The notes below the pieces were generated by a model. That model did no database searches. It was not told where the DNA came from and worked only from the letters and a program-made list of their open reading frames with translations. Below are positions 26,632 through 37,438 of a stretch of 64,000 nt of DNA, piece by piece. Each line of letters starts with the position of its first letter. Positions within the stretch are counted from its first letter, which is position 1. The position numbers were made by a program, and so were the translations under genes. This DNA is from Adiantum capillus-veneris (lineage: Eukaryota; Streptophyta; Polypodiopsida; Polypodiales; Pteridaceae), in the NCBI GenBank assembly GCA_014529385.2, contig CM043966.1:104171087-104235086 (forward strand), read 5' to 3'.

Positions 26632-27106
26632 AACCACAAAGATACTTTGTGACATATCTCGTTTAAAACTGGCCCATTTTGTTCACAATAGCTTGAAGTG
26701 ATTTGGTTGCTGACACCTCCCTTATTCCTCCAGCATGGTGTTGTTGCATAAACATAGCAAATGCTTGAAACATTTGCATTCTTCCTTCATCAAAATGCAT
26801 TCCCTATTTATCTTGTTGATACATATATTTAATTATTTGTATTTAAACCTTTGAAAACAATTTTTTGAACCACAAAGATACTTTGTGACATATTTCCTTT
26901 AAAACTGGTCCATTTTGTTCACAATAGCTTGAAGGGATCTGGTTGCTGACACCTCCCTTATTTCTCCAGCATGGTCTTGTTGCATAAACATAGCAAATTC
27001 TTGAAACATTTGCATTCTTCCTTCATCAAAATGCATTCCCTATTTATCTTGCTGATCCATAGATTTAATTATTTGTATTTAAACCTTTGAAAACAAGTTT
27101 TTGAAC
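26632..27106 (-). repeat. 236-bp tandem duplication of gag N-terminus
   Basis: The blocks beginning AACCACAAAGATACTTTGTG at 26632 and 26868 repeat the same gag start region (through the word TTTGAAAACAA) with about 5% differences. Confidence 0.8.
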
Positions 27107-28067
27107 CCTCACCCTAGCTGCTTTGCATTGGGTTCACCAAGGAATGTCGGGAAGTGTGCGGTCTAGCTGGGAAGGTGTGTAACCTTTGGTTGTGAGAGTT
27201 CGTGATGAGAATCACAAACACTTTGTGAAAATGTATTTATGGAAAATCACCAACCCTCTTCCTAAAGATGGTTTAAAGCCTAAGAGCCTTCGTGAAAATA
27301 TAGTTCACAAACCTTGCTTCCTATTGTACATGTACTTGGAATTTTCTTGTTTTTGAAAGCGAGTTCATGATGGAAGGATCACCAATTCACATCCAATTTT
27401 ACTTATAAAGAGCAATGAAAAACACTAAATTTTTAGCCATGAAACCTCAACTCTCATACAAGCTCAAATCCCATTCAAAACCTAAAACTCTTTCATGGAA
27501 TCATGTAGCCTCGCACCCAATTACATAATCGTAACTTCATATAGTTGGAAGGAATACAAAAGCTTCCACCTTCACGATGATAATTTTTTGTTTTTTCAGA
27601 GATTTAAGAGCTTTTATATTGAATCCCACACACCATTTTGATGAAGGGAAACCCTAATTCACTCTTTTACAAGCTCAGATACAAGATTGCAAAGAGGCGA
27701 GACTGCTCTTTACACATAGATTGAGCAACCATGAAAGGAATTTCACAGAAGGAGAAAATTGCAGGTTTTCTCCACTCAAAACAATCCTTGTCTCTCTTCC
27801 CACAAAAATCTGATATGATGTGTCAAGTTTTGGGTCATTTTTCCATTTTGGAGCAAAACTAGGTCATTTTCAACTCATGTTTGACCCTGAAAAGACCATT
27901 GTTTATGTGAAAAATCCCAAATTGAGTTATAAAAATCCCTAGATGTGTGGAATCACTCTCATAAGCATAAAAAACATGAATATGCATCAATTTTTATTAA
28001 TTTTTTGTTTTGGATCACTTTTTATGCAATTTTATGAGTTAGTTGCTATTTTTGGCATTTTCCCCCC
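27107..28067 (-). mobile_element. LTR-like leader upstream of gypsy-A copy 3
   Basis: On minus, AAAGGGGGGAAAA (about 28080-28068) is followed by TGCCAAAAATAGC, an LTR-like start. A TATA-like CAATATAAAAGCTC lies near 27620. Just before gag there is TGGTGAACCCAATGC (about 27133-27119), which could be a primer site because it begins TGG, but it is not one of the common plant types. No second LTR is visible, so borders are inferred. Confidence 0.4.
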
Positions 28068-28501
28068 TTTAATCTTTGTAGGCCAGACAAGTATGCCACC
28101 ATGAAAAAATTTGACTATGTACATTATAAAGCCAAATTAGGCATCTTATCAAGTAGAAAAAACGTGCAACGGTGCCACATCTAGGGCCATGACTCACCAG
28201 ATAGTTATGTACATGATAGTGACCGCAATAGCCGCTTCAACATATATCACAATATCTTCATGATTGCTTTTATCTTCATGCATCAAAAGGTATCAAAAGT
28301 GAGGTGAATTTTTTTATTTCACATTGTGCACGTGCCACAACATGACAATGTTTGAGGCATAATAAAATGTGAAACAAAAATCACATATATGCGCAAACAA
28401 TGGAACATTTCTATTAAAAATACATAGCCTTGCTTTATGCATAGATAACCATCCCTTAATGTTTTTCATCAGCATGTGTAACCTTAACGAGTATTTCTAA
28501 G

Positions 28502-28715
28502 TGTTGGGTTGGTAAAGCCCAATGTGCCGAGCCTAAGTGTTGGGAGGCTAGAGACTAACCGAGAACTAACACCGACCATTCGTTCTACATAAAAATAATA
28601 AGGACTTATAACCCTAACACTATTGTGTTTGGAGTCAACCCAAACTTGTGTCTCCTGTAATCTTCTCTCTTCTCCATTGTCACACACACGCACAGGCTCT
28701 TTCTCGTGAACTTCA
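28502..28715 (+). mobile_element. Copia 5' LTR (214 bp)
   Basis: Starts TGTTGGGTTGG, ends GAACTTCA, and is followed after one base by a canonical plant primer-binding site TGGTATCAGAGC (28718-28729), complementary to the 3' end of initiator-Met tRNA. This fixes the 3' LTR border well; the 5' border rests on TG and the usual short LTR length. Confidence 0.75.
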
Positions 28716-31700
28716 ATTGGTATCAGAGCTCACGGATTGGGAGCACCATTGGAGCTCGACGGGGAAGCAGACGGAGAAGCAGTAAAAGTGCATCACGTTT
28801 TTGCATATTTATTTTGTCCTATCAAAACATCTTCATTCAAGTTGACTCCCATGCTTCTTGATTGGTGTTTTGTCCTCTTCAAATTTGCAGAAGAAAATTT
28901 TCTCAAAATCTTCACCGATTTTGAGATATGTCACTTAGACTGCTGCCTGCAGATCGTGAAGTACAAGCTATAGATTTTTACAGATCTGTGATCTATAAAA
29001 AAAGCTTATTTCATGTCCATTCCCATGATTCCCAACCGTTTTTGCGTGGTCTAGAACTTTTGCAAATTTTGCACAATTTGAGAGATATTTAGTTTAGACA
29101 GCAAAGTGGTCTACTTTCGTCGGTTCTTCTACGTACATGTTTTCATTGCAGATTCTTTTTTCAATCTCTGTCACATACATATTTGATGTAAGATCTTGAG
29201 GTTCTGTTAAATCAGACAAACCACCACAGTGGTTACCAAAAAGGGTTTTTGTGGTTGATGTAAGATCTTATGTGGTTTATGTATTGTGATTGAAATATGC
29301 AAAGCCTATTGTTGAGGGTCATGCTAAGGTTTTATTGAGCTAGGGGATTCTCAAATGTGGAGATCCTTTTGGTGATATAGGTTTTGGAGTGAGCCCTTGA
29401 CATCCCCATAGTTTTGTCATCGACATAGGATGTATGTTTATGCGGTTAGTGCAGTATTGATGTGTATTTACTGACCGACTATTGTTGGCATTGTTGTCAT
29501 TTTATGCGTATGCATTTGATAGTGTCCATCTGGCCAAAGACACTCTTCTAGAGTTGGAGGCAGTGATAGTGATAGTTTTTTAAATTCTATCTTGCCAATT
29601 TAGTCACTTTGGGTTCAAAAGTCAGTTTTACAAGGGAGACTCTGCCAAAAGTTTTCAAGTCTTCTATCATCTTTTTAGTGCAGTAGATTTACCACTTTTG
29701 TTTCTTGTAGAGTGATGTCTTCATCATCGGAGAACTCTTTGTTCAACATTCAGAAGTTAGATGGCACTAGCTTCCCATTTTGGAAGGAACAAATTTACAA
29801 TGTCTTAGTACAGAAGAAGCAGATCCGGCTGATATAGATGAATGGTATAAAGCCTGAGGATATGGATGAGTATGATTGGCAGGAGTTGGATGCGCTTTCC
29901 ATGTCTACCATAATGTTGACATCGTCAAAGAATGTATACTTCAATATGTGAACATGGAAAAGACTAGCTATGAGTTGTGGAAGAAGTAATGTGACTTGTA
30001 TGAGAAACAAAGTGTAGTATCATAGATTTATTGGATGAAAAATTTAGTTGATTTGAAGATGGATGAAGGCACACCCATGTGCAACCATCTTAATGAGTTC
30101 AACACAATTTTTAGTCAGCTTTCTGCACAAGTAGTCAATTTTGACGATTCGGTCAAAGCAACGTTCTTGCTAGTTACGTTGCCAAAAAGTTGGGATATTT
30201 TTTTCACAGTCATAAGTAACTCAGCACCTCTTGATGGTTTAACATGTGCTGATGTTGAGGGAAGTTTGCTTATTGAAGAGGATAGTATGCCAAACTTACC
30301 AAAAGCTTGATTAGTATAGGACAATTGGATGATGCAGGATATTACTAAACATTTGGTGATAGTTCGTGGAAGATCACCAAAGGTTCTTTAGTGGTAGAAC
30401 ATGGTTCAAAGTCTGGGACTTTGTACATGCTCCATGTATCCAATGTTAAAAACCATATAATTTGTGTAACCAAGCAGCCAAGTGTTTCTTTGTGGCATTG
30501 CCAGTTAGAAAATATGTCTCAAAAGTGAATGAAAATCTTGTCTTGTTTTTCTTATGTTCCTGGCTTCAATTTTTGAGGATTTGCAATTTGTGAGCATTGT
30601 CTTTATGATAAACAAACACAGACACCACAAAAAAAAGGGAAGCACTCAAAAAAGTGAGCCATTAGAGTTAGTGCATAGTGATGTGTGTGGGCCTGTGCCT
30701 AACGTATCCATGGGAGGTTCATTATACTTTGTTACATTCATAGATGACCTCACACAAAAAGAGTGGGTATATCCTCTCAGGAAGAAGGATGAAGTTCTTT
30801 AAAAATTTTAGAATTTTGTGGCATTAGTGGTGATTCAGTTTGGCAAGAAAGTCAAGTGCTTAAGGTCTGACAATGGTGGTGAGTATGTCACTAAAACCTT
30901 TCAAAATTTTGTGAGGCATGAAAAGAGGGATGACTGCTCCATATAACCCTCCACAAAATGGTGTTTCTAAGAGGATGAATCATACCATACAAGAGAATTT
31001 GTGTAGCATGCTCCTCTAATATAGAGTTGCCTAATGGATTTTGGGTGGAAGCGTTAGCAATTGTTGTCCATCTTATTAATTGATCTCCTAACAAGGCTTT
31101 AGATTATAAAATACTTGAAGAGATTTGATCTGGGAAGCCACCTTCGTACCAGTATCTTAGAGTCTTTTGGCTGTGAAGCATATTGCTATATCCAAAGGAG
31201 TTTCGAAAGCAAGTTGGCTCCTAAGTCAAAGAAATGCATATTTCTTGGCTATGGCAATCTTGGCGAGATGGGAATTGGTTATGGGATCCTGAAGCTAAAA
31301 AGATTGTTCGTAGCAAAGTCGTATACTTCAATGAAGAGAAGATGCATAAGAAGCCTATATGCATACAGTGGAGGTCAGCAGAGTTATCTTCCAAGAAGAT
31401 GGAGTTATTCACAATAGGGTTGAAATGCCTAATTTTAGACAACAAGGACATAATCCTCATGTAGTACAAGATGTTGTTGAGGAACAGCTGGCTCAAGTAG
31501 TTATTAGAAGGTCTACAAGAGTTTCAAGGCCTCCTGATAGATTTACTCCCTCATTGGACTACATTATGTTGAAATATTGCGGAGAGTCTTCTTGCTATAA
31601 GGAAGCCATGTCAATGGATGACAAGGAAAAGTGGGAAAAGCTATGCAATTAGAAATGGACTCGCTACATAAGAATCAAAAACTTGAAGTTTGGTTTGGTT

Positions 31701-32030
31701 GCCTAAAGGTAAAAAGGCATTACCAGGCAAATGGGTTTATAAATAGAAAGTTACACCTCATGATAATAAAACGAAGTACGAGGCACGAAAATAAAGGATT
31801 TAATAAGCAGCATCAGGGTATTGACTTTGATAAGATCTTTTCTCTGGTTTTCAAGATGACTACTCTACAGTGTGTACGTGTGTTGGTTGCTAAATAAGAC
31901 ATGGAACTTGACCAAATGGATGTCAAGATGGTATTCTTGCAGGTGATCTTCAAGAAGAAGTTTATATGCAGCAGCCAGAAGGTTTTGTTGAGAAGGGAAA
32001 TGAAGACTTCGTGTGTCAATTAGGTAAATT
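28502..32030 (+). mobile_element. Ty1/copia retrotransposon, 3'-truncated
   Basis: Order: LTR (28502-28715), primer site (28718-28729), an unusually long leader (28730-29715), gag from the ATG at 29717 (SLFNIQKLDGTSFPFWKEQ; UBN2-type, continuing 30035-30310 with HLNEFNTIFSQLSAQ), GAG-pre-integrase (about 30480-30600; PSVSLWHCQLENM), integrase core (30655-31000; ELVHSDVCGP, then SDNGGEYVTKTF), the post-integrase region (31115-31340; ESFGCEAYCYI, FLGYG) and the RT start (31510-32020; RVSRPPDRF, QGIDFDKIFSLVFKMT, MDVKMVFLQ). It stops inside RT near 32030. Stops and shifts are scattered throughout, so it is non-autonomous. Its missing 3' end is not the copia fragment at 18.7 kb, whose LTR is different. 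Confidence 0.8.
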
Positions 32031-33355
32031 CCCTATTAACTTCAACGTGTTGGTGATCAAAACCTATGGTTGCTTTTGCCTCACTATTTTTTTTGGGCAA
32101 AAAAATAGGTACAAAAAATTTGCCTTTTTGCCATTCTGCGGACCTATCATCAAAGTTTCTACAGTCACGCTCAATATTGATACTAAATACATGTTTTCTT
32201 AGTTCCCTTTGGGCCATTCGATTCAAAAGAAGCCATGGAGCATGTCAAAAGAATAATGGATCTCTTACAAAGTGGAACCTTGGGGGCAATGATGAAGTGC
32301 TAAATACAACAAACATGACAAAACTAGATTTAGCATTATGACCTCTAGAATCCCATAGAACTACTCAATATCTAGCCAAATTTGTAGTTTAAGATTAGAT
32401 GTGGTTACTACCTACAATATACACACAATTGGCCTAAGAAACTAGCATTGAGAAAGCTATACTTGATACACTAAAATGTTTCGTATTCTTTAGCAATCAA
32501 GAAACTCAACCATCATCATATATTATGCTATATAGCGTATTAGGTCCCCCAAAACTCAGGGAAGATTAGCTTTATGTTATACATGCCACTTACACAATCA
32601 AAATTGAATTTGTATATCAAGAAAGCCACCAAAAAAATCATAAGAGTGCTAATTTTGGCCAGAAAACAGGATTATGCAATTCTTGTAAGTTGGTCATAAC
32701 TTTCACTTTTAACACTTAATTCTCCCTAGAAGAATCAAAACATGTTAAGAACTATGAAGTCTTATCCTCTAACAATCTAAACCTCACAAACATGAAGTTT
32801 ATAGTGGTATAGTTGCACAAATTTGAGAAAAAGCCAAAAACAGGAACCGTTTTTTCACATAGTTTAGGTTCAAAAATGTTGTGCAAGAGTCGGGTTAATG
32901 TGGTGAGATCGATATTCCAAAAAAAAATTCAAGTTTTTTTCAGCTCATAAGGAAACTTTGTGAATATATAGCACCTAGAAATTCATTTTCATAGTCTTCA
33001 AATAATTCACGCAAAATGGTCACGTAACGGGACACAAAAGTGCGGAAGGGCATAAAAGTGTCATGTTACCATTCTAGTGTTAGCAATAGCCAGACTCAAG
33101 AGCCGCCAAAGACGTGCAAAATGATGGTGAGACTACATGGTGGCGCATAAGGGGACTCAAGATCAACGATGGACCATGGGAGACATCCTACCCTCTATGG
33201 GTGTGTGCACATGCGCACACACACACTTCTTCGGTGCACGTGGTGTCAATCTGGCTCTATAATTGGAGGCTCAGGCTCTGCATGCAATAGTAGCTATGGA
33301 CTAGCTCGGAGTTGAATGGGCTTTCACTATCGTAACACTTCCTTCCAGTGGAATG
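32031..33355. other. No gene recognised
   Basis: AT-rich sequence after the copia truncation. Short frames without motifs; no element ends seen. A CT run lies at 33356-33382. Confidence 0.45.
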
Positions 33356-33384
<29 letters not shown>

Positions 33385-33386
<2 letters not shown>

Positions 33387-33660
33387 CACACACCCACTTG
33401 AAGGCAGAAATTATTTGAAGGGTTTTCTTACAATCTTTCTCCAATGGAAGAGACAAACGCCTTACAAGCTCCTTCTCCATAAGTTGATACCGCTTTTCAT
33501 TGACGTTATGGGCATGGAGACGGTTGGTGAGTACATCATAAAGATGGACAAAATCTCTAAATATTGTCTTCATGTAATTGCATGGGAGGTAAGTACAATT
33601 ACAAGAGCACATTCTTCCTCAAGTGAGAAGACTCTAATCACATACAAGGTTGAGCATATC
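33385..33660 (+). mobile_element. LINE reverse-transcriptase scrap
   Basis: The plus frame contains KGFLTIFLQWKRQTPYKLLL and IDVMGMETVGEYIIKM. It aligns by eye with the post-RT region of the LINE at 39-40.4 kb (KRFLTNFLQVKTQTPYMLLL; IEVMGMERVVEYMIKM). The fragment begins right after a CT microsatellite (33356-33382). Too short and frame-broken to function. Confidence 0.7.
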
Positions 33661-33955
33661 TCCATATGAACATCCTTACGACTTAGCATTGACTAGACTT
33701 TGCAATATCGATTGCCTTTTTTGTCTCATTATGTACATGCAATCCAAGCCTAGAGCGAAAGTTAACTAGAGCATGTCTATCTTTGATGGCTGCTTCTTCA
33801 ACCTACACAAAAGGCATCGCATGTAGATAGTTTTGGCATGTCTAAATTGAGAAAATCCACATAGCACTACCTCCGACAGTGCCGCCTCGAAGGCGTCGCC
33901 ATTGTACTAGTATTCTCCTTAAAATTGTCGTATTCAAACTAAAGTTAATGTAAAA

Positions 33956-34401
33956 GGAAAATTATCAAAATACCGCTAAAATTTGTGGGAGATGCCCTCT
34001 TATTTGGTCAAAAATTCCCAAAATGCCCTTCAATTTTTCCAAGATTCCCAAAATGCCCCTCATTAACCTCTTAAAAATCTCCAAAGGCAACGTTTTCTGC
34101 AACTCTTCATGGGAAGGTTGGTTCCGTGATAGAAGATCATGGAGCTCGGATTTTAGATCGTATTGTGGACCCTCAAGATAAAATTGATCATCATTTTCAT
34201 ACATAGATGCCTCTATTTGTGAGCTCGTTAGTGAATAGTTTTGTCTAAGACACCTAAAAGATACATCTCTATTGTCAAAATGATTAGACTCTGCACAAAT
34301 TGGGGCAATCCATCCAAAATTTATACAAGGGCATATTGGGAATTTTGAAAATTTGAGGGGTCACTCCTCGCCAGATTTTGCTAGTATTTGGTAATTTTTC
34401 T
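33956..34401. mobile_element. MITE-like element M1
   Basis: About 446 bp with terminal inverted repeats: left GGAAAATTATCAAAATACC, right (reverse complement) GAAAAATTACCAAATACTAG. Both are followed inward by AAAATTCCCAAAATGCCC-like words. Internal words match M2 at 37.4 kb (ATACAAGGGcATaTTGGG; CTGTCAAA). The left interior holds a 44-codon minus-strand peptide, MYENDDQFYLEGPQYDL.., absent from M2. Confidence 0.65.
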
Positions 34402-34417
34402 TGATATAAAAGATGAG

Positions 34418-34420
<3 letters not shown>

Positions 34421-34479
<59 letters not shown>
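34421..34479. repeat. (GA)n microsatellite
   Basis: 59 bp of GA, 20 bp after the right end of M1. Confidence 0.95.
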
Positions 34480-34481
<2 letters not shown>

Positions 34482-36060
34482 TATTGATTAACACTAGCAC
34501 TTAGAATACAACTATCATCTTTGATGTTTTGTCTTGGTATCACGCGTGTATATTCTTCGCATCATGCTGTTCTAGTCATAGAAACTGAAGGTGTGATTGC
34601 TCATATTAGAAGATTTCTTTCATTTAATATGGTATTCCCAATGAATCTATAAATTTTCTTGAGTAAAATAACATAGGCATATTTTACTACTACTCAATAT
34701 AAGCCCCCAAACTCTTGGGAGTGCCAATGTTTGAAGGTGCAAGAAAATTTTCCAACTTGTCTTGCTCTTAGCAAACATGAGACTTAAAACACTTTCATAT
34801 TATTGGATGATCCTTCGAACAACTAAAACTTGCTAAAAACATGCAGCATAATCAATTAACCACAATTAAACTCAATTCTTCCTGCAGTCCATTTACTTGT
34901 GGAATTCCTGTACTCCATTTACTTGTGGAAGTGGGGGCTCCTTGGGCAGAGGTAGCCCAAAGCACATTGACGTGTATTTTCATGTTTCTTTATGATCTAT
35001 GGCTCTTTTTCATTTCTGTTCTCCTCTATTGACTGGAGATCTTCGCAAAGCACAAAATCGGAATGCGACACAAGTAGCTAGCATCTACTACATCCGTTTG
35101 AGTATAATCAAAGGGTCCCTCAATTGTCGAACGCCTTCCACCTCGCTTTGGTGGACATAAGGTTTATTGTGCCAGCACAACCAAGTGGAGGGGGGCACCA
35201 TAGAAAAGAACTCCTTGGAATTCATCCATTGCAGCATGAGCACCCCTTTCACTTGAAAATTCAACTAAAGCTGTTCCCTACAATCACAAGAAGTTTTGGA
35301 TAAATTCTCACAATAATTCCCACATTGTGACTTACCTCAACATCATGAGCTTCTGTGCGGGAGGCACCGAATACCTAGCTAGGTACGATTGGGGGCAGGG
35401 GACCGCCGGCCCGGTGGGGGGGCCGGCGGTCCCCTGCCCCCAATCGTACCTAGCTAGGTATGCGGTGACTCTCGAGCAGAAGCTCATGATGTTATGCATT
35501 GTATGAAAAATACTGAAAAAAGACTTTGTTTTCCTACATGAGAAAATTTCTAAATATTCTTGTGAATTAATGAAGCAGAATTTCCCCAAGGCTTAGCAAA
35601 GACGAAGCAATCCCAGAAAAAGTGAGAATTCTAGTGAGGAAAAACCTGGTGTTCGCCATCTCGATCAAAATGCAAACTGCAATCTAAAACCTTGCCCACC
35701 TTCGAGAAATGCTTCTGATGCCAAAACCATACACATCCAAGTAGATTGTTAAATAAAAAGGCCAAAAAACTATGTCTGCATTGTAAAACGCCTTCAATCC
35801 CTGGGAAAAGGATCAGGCCATGAACCCAAAGATAGCGCTCCGCTTTCGAGCTTAACATTTGCACCTTTGCAAACCAAACGATGTTGATTCAAGCACAAAT
35901 TTGTCTATCTCGATAACAATAAGAGATCCAACAGATCAAAGAGACCCACCCTATGGTGAGATGGGCAACTCTCCCTACAATGTTACAACCCCATAAGAAT
36001 GATGAAAGCCACAAGAATCAAGGGTTTAACCCTCACATTCAAACGATCACACAGACTATT
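34480..36060. other. No gene recognised apart from a large palindrome
   Basis: Contains the 155-bp palindrome described separately. The sequence right of it (35480-35555; GCTCATGATGTTATGC, GTTTTCCTACATGAG) recurs diverged at 41328-41410. Frames on either strand have no motif. Confidence 0.45.
35339..35493. repeat. 155-bp near-perfect palindrome
   Basis: Inner arms 35371-35412 and 35420-35461 are perfect reverse complements (42 bp, 7-base loop). Outer arms 35339-35355 and 35477-35493 are also perfect (17 bp). The 15-bp segments between them match at about two thirds of positions. The inner arms hold ACCTAGCTAGGT (itself a palindrome) and a GC-rich GGGGGCAGGGGACCGCC segment. Confidence 0.95.
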
Positions 36061-36286
36061 CACAAGCTACTCACTTTCAGAATTTCAAGGCCAATATGGC
36101 TGAGAAGCAGACTAGGACGTATGTATAGTTCCTGAAGTCAAATGGAGGGTAGGGATGATCATAGAACCCATAAGATCTCATAGGCTTGTCGATGTCCTCG
36201 CACAACATAAGCATACCACCATCACCTAAGGCAACCACTTTCTGCCTTTTAACCATAGCAGCAAGTGTCGCATTCATGGTTCGGCT

Positions 36287-36480
36287 CTACTTCATTGTGC
36301 ACAGACATGTGCTTGTGCAGATATAATGCTCGACCTTACAATTTACATGCCCCCCTAGACTAGCAAGATGAAATCGGGAGCCCGAACAAGGGTTTCTTTG
36401 AGACCACTCAAAGTTGTCATAGGCGAAAGAAGCTGCACTGCTGTCAAGAAGCAATGATCGTTTTGGCCCTCGCCGCTTTA
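36287..36480 (-). pseudogene. Possible distal exons of the ALY/REF-like locus
   Basis: Minus-strand frames downstream of the triplicated exon read FVKRRGPKRSLLLDSS and, further on (36277-36120), NATLAAMVKRQKVVALGDGG. The latter faintly resembles the AxAAMKRYN..LDG end of an RRM. Similarity is weak and exon borders are unclear; this could be unrelated sequence. Confidence 0.2.
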
Positions 36481-36533
36481 CAAACCTTGAGCATTGATTC
36501 TGATACGTCAGGACCCACATTGGACACATATAC

Positions 36534-36963
36534 CTTCCAACTCCTGCCTCCTGGTGATTCTTGTCTTCCTCTTGGGGTCTGCTTGACAATTTGCATAAAC
36601 AGTCGACCATTTAGTGGCAGACATTGCGGGCGATTGGGAGTTGTCATATGAATATGGGCTGCGGTTTCTCATCTGTATAAAAGTGTCAATTGTCAAACAA
36701 ACATCTTTCCACCGCATTTTTTGCACTACCTTCGAGCGCTTCCCTCCTGGTGATTCCCACCTCTCTCTTGGGGTCTGCTTAACAACTCATAAAAACAAAC
36801 AACTGATTAGTAGAAGAGGTTGCGGACAGACGGGAGGTGAGGGATTGAATATGGCTGCGGTTTCTCATCCGTGAAAGCGTCGAACCAAAATATTTGCACC
36901 ACAATATTGCCGCACTACCTTCGCACTCCTCCTTCCTGGTGATTCCTGTCTACCTCCTGGGCT
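36534..36963 (-). repeat. Triplicated 45-bp exon-like unit (ALY/REF-like locus)
   Basis: Three units of exactly 45 bp on minus, at 36963-36919, 36774-36730 and 36578-36534, spaced 189 and 196 bp. Each is preceded by CAG and followed by GTA. They encode SPGGRQESPGRRSAK, TPRERWESPGGKRSK and TPRGRQESPGGRSWK, all in phase 0, the phase in which exon 1 of the same locus ends. Their flanks are also duplicated. After the third unit the frame stays open with VYVSNVGPDVSESML, like the RNP2 strand of an RRM (KxYVSNL). I infer tandem exon duplication in an ALY/REF-type gene. The alternative is simple tandem repetition in a dead locus. Confidence 0.5.
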
Positions 36964-37141
36964 CTGCTTAGCGATTCACAAAAACAATCTACTGATTAGT
37001 GGCAGAGCTTGCAAATGGTTAGGCGCAGACATGAAACAAACTTGTGTGCAGACGCATATATGCGTGCATGCCCACCTTCCATGCCGATAAAAGGAGAGAC
37101 ATATACATCAGGGAAAAAAACGACAGAGAGAATAAGCTTGC

Positions 37142-37354
37142 CTGGCCACGATGCCCACCATTGCTAGAGGGGTTGCGGCGAAGCTTGTGGCTGTGGCTGT
37201 GGCTACGGCTACGGCTGCGGCTGCTGCCCAAGCGATGAGGCGTAATGTGGTGCGTGCGATTGGCAGCATCAGCAATGCGCTTGTTGGAGGCAATGATGTC
37301 GTCAAGGCTCATGTTGAGCGGGGACTCGTACATGCCGGTATCGATTTCCGCCAT
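37142..37354 (-). CDS. ALY/REF (THO4)-like mRNA export factor, exon 1
   Basis: An open exon of 71 codons beginning MAEIDTGMYESPLNMSLDDI, then IASNKR, an Arg/Ser/His-rich stretch and GGHRGQ. The LNMSLDDIIASNKR block matches the UAP56-binding motif (LDMSLDDIIxxNR) at the N-terminus of ALYREF/THO4 proteins, which hand spliced mRNA to the nuclear exporter as part of TREX. The RS/SH-rich stretch replaces the usual RGG stretch. A TATA-like TATATAG (37421-37427) lies about 70 bp upstream of the ATG on the same strand. The exon ends CCAG|GCAAGC, a good GC-type donor, and 45-bp exon candidates with RRM-like continuation follow at 36.5-36.96 kb. No full RRM (about 75 residues) can be assembled, so it may be a truncated gene or pseudogene. 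MITE M2 abuts the promoter. Confidence 0.5.
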
Positions 37355-37420
37355 TGCTACCCCGCTCTGCTCTGCACAGTTGGACGTTCGAAACGTCGAG
37401 ACACACGAATAGCTGCACCC

Positions 37421-37427
37421 TATATAG
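37421..37427 (-). promoter_or_regulatory. Candidate TATA box of the ALY/REF-like locus
   Basis: CTATATAGGG on minus, 67 bp before the ATG at 37354, in an otherwise GC-balanced stretch. MITE M2 begins within about 15 bp upstream. Confidence 0.35.
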
Positions 37428-37438
37428 CGTTTGGCCTT

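Larger units (their letters stand above)
22690..27106 (-). mobile_element. Gypsy-A copy 3 (gag-PR-RT-RNase H)
   Basis: Minus-strand relic, ordered from high to low coordinate: gag start (about 27060; a QGMHFDEGRMQMFQAF-type segment), gag core (26385-26074; AQLSSGIEKLLLDNEKTELF), pre-protease (25186-24797; EERILDSKVDFTLGE), protease (24790-24503; TYPLILGNPYIRA and VLDDGS), RT (24255-23701; FARRSIYSMGDLYSGY, TLPQGATN, FLDDVPIKGC), RNase H (23480-22860) and a final piece ending near 22.69 kb just before where integrase should begin. It carries local duplications: about 236 bp in gag (26632-27106), about 75 bp repeating the FLDDVPIKG end of RT, and 75 bp at 25335-25500. Many stops: dead. Confidence 0.75.
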
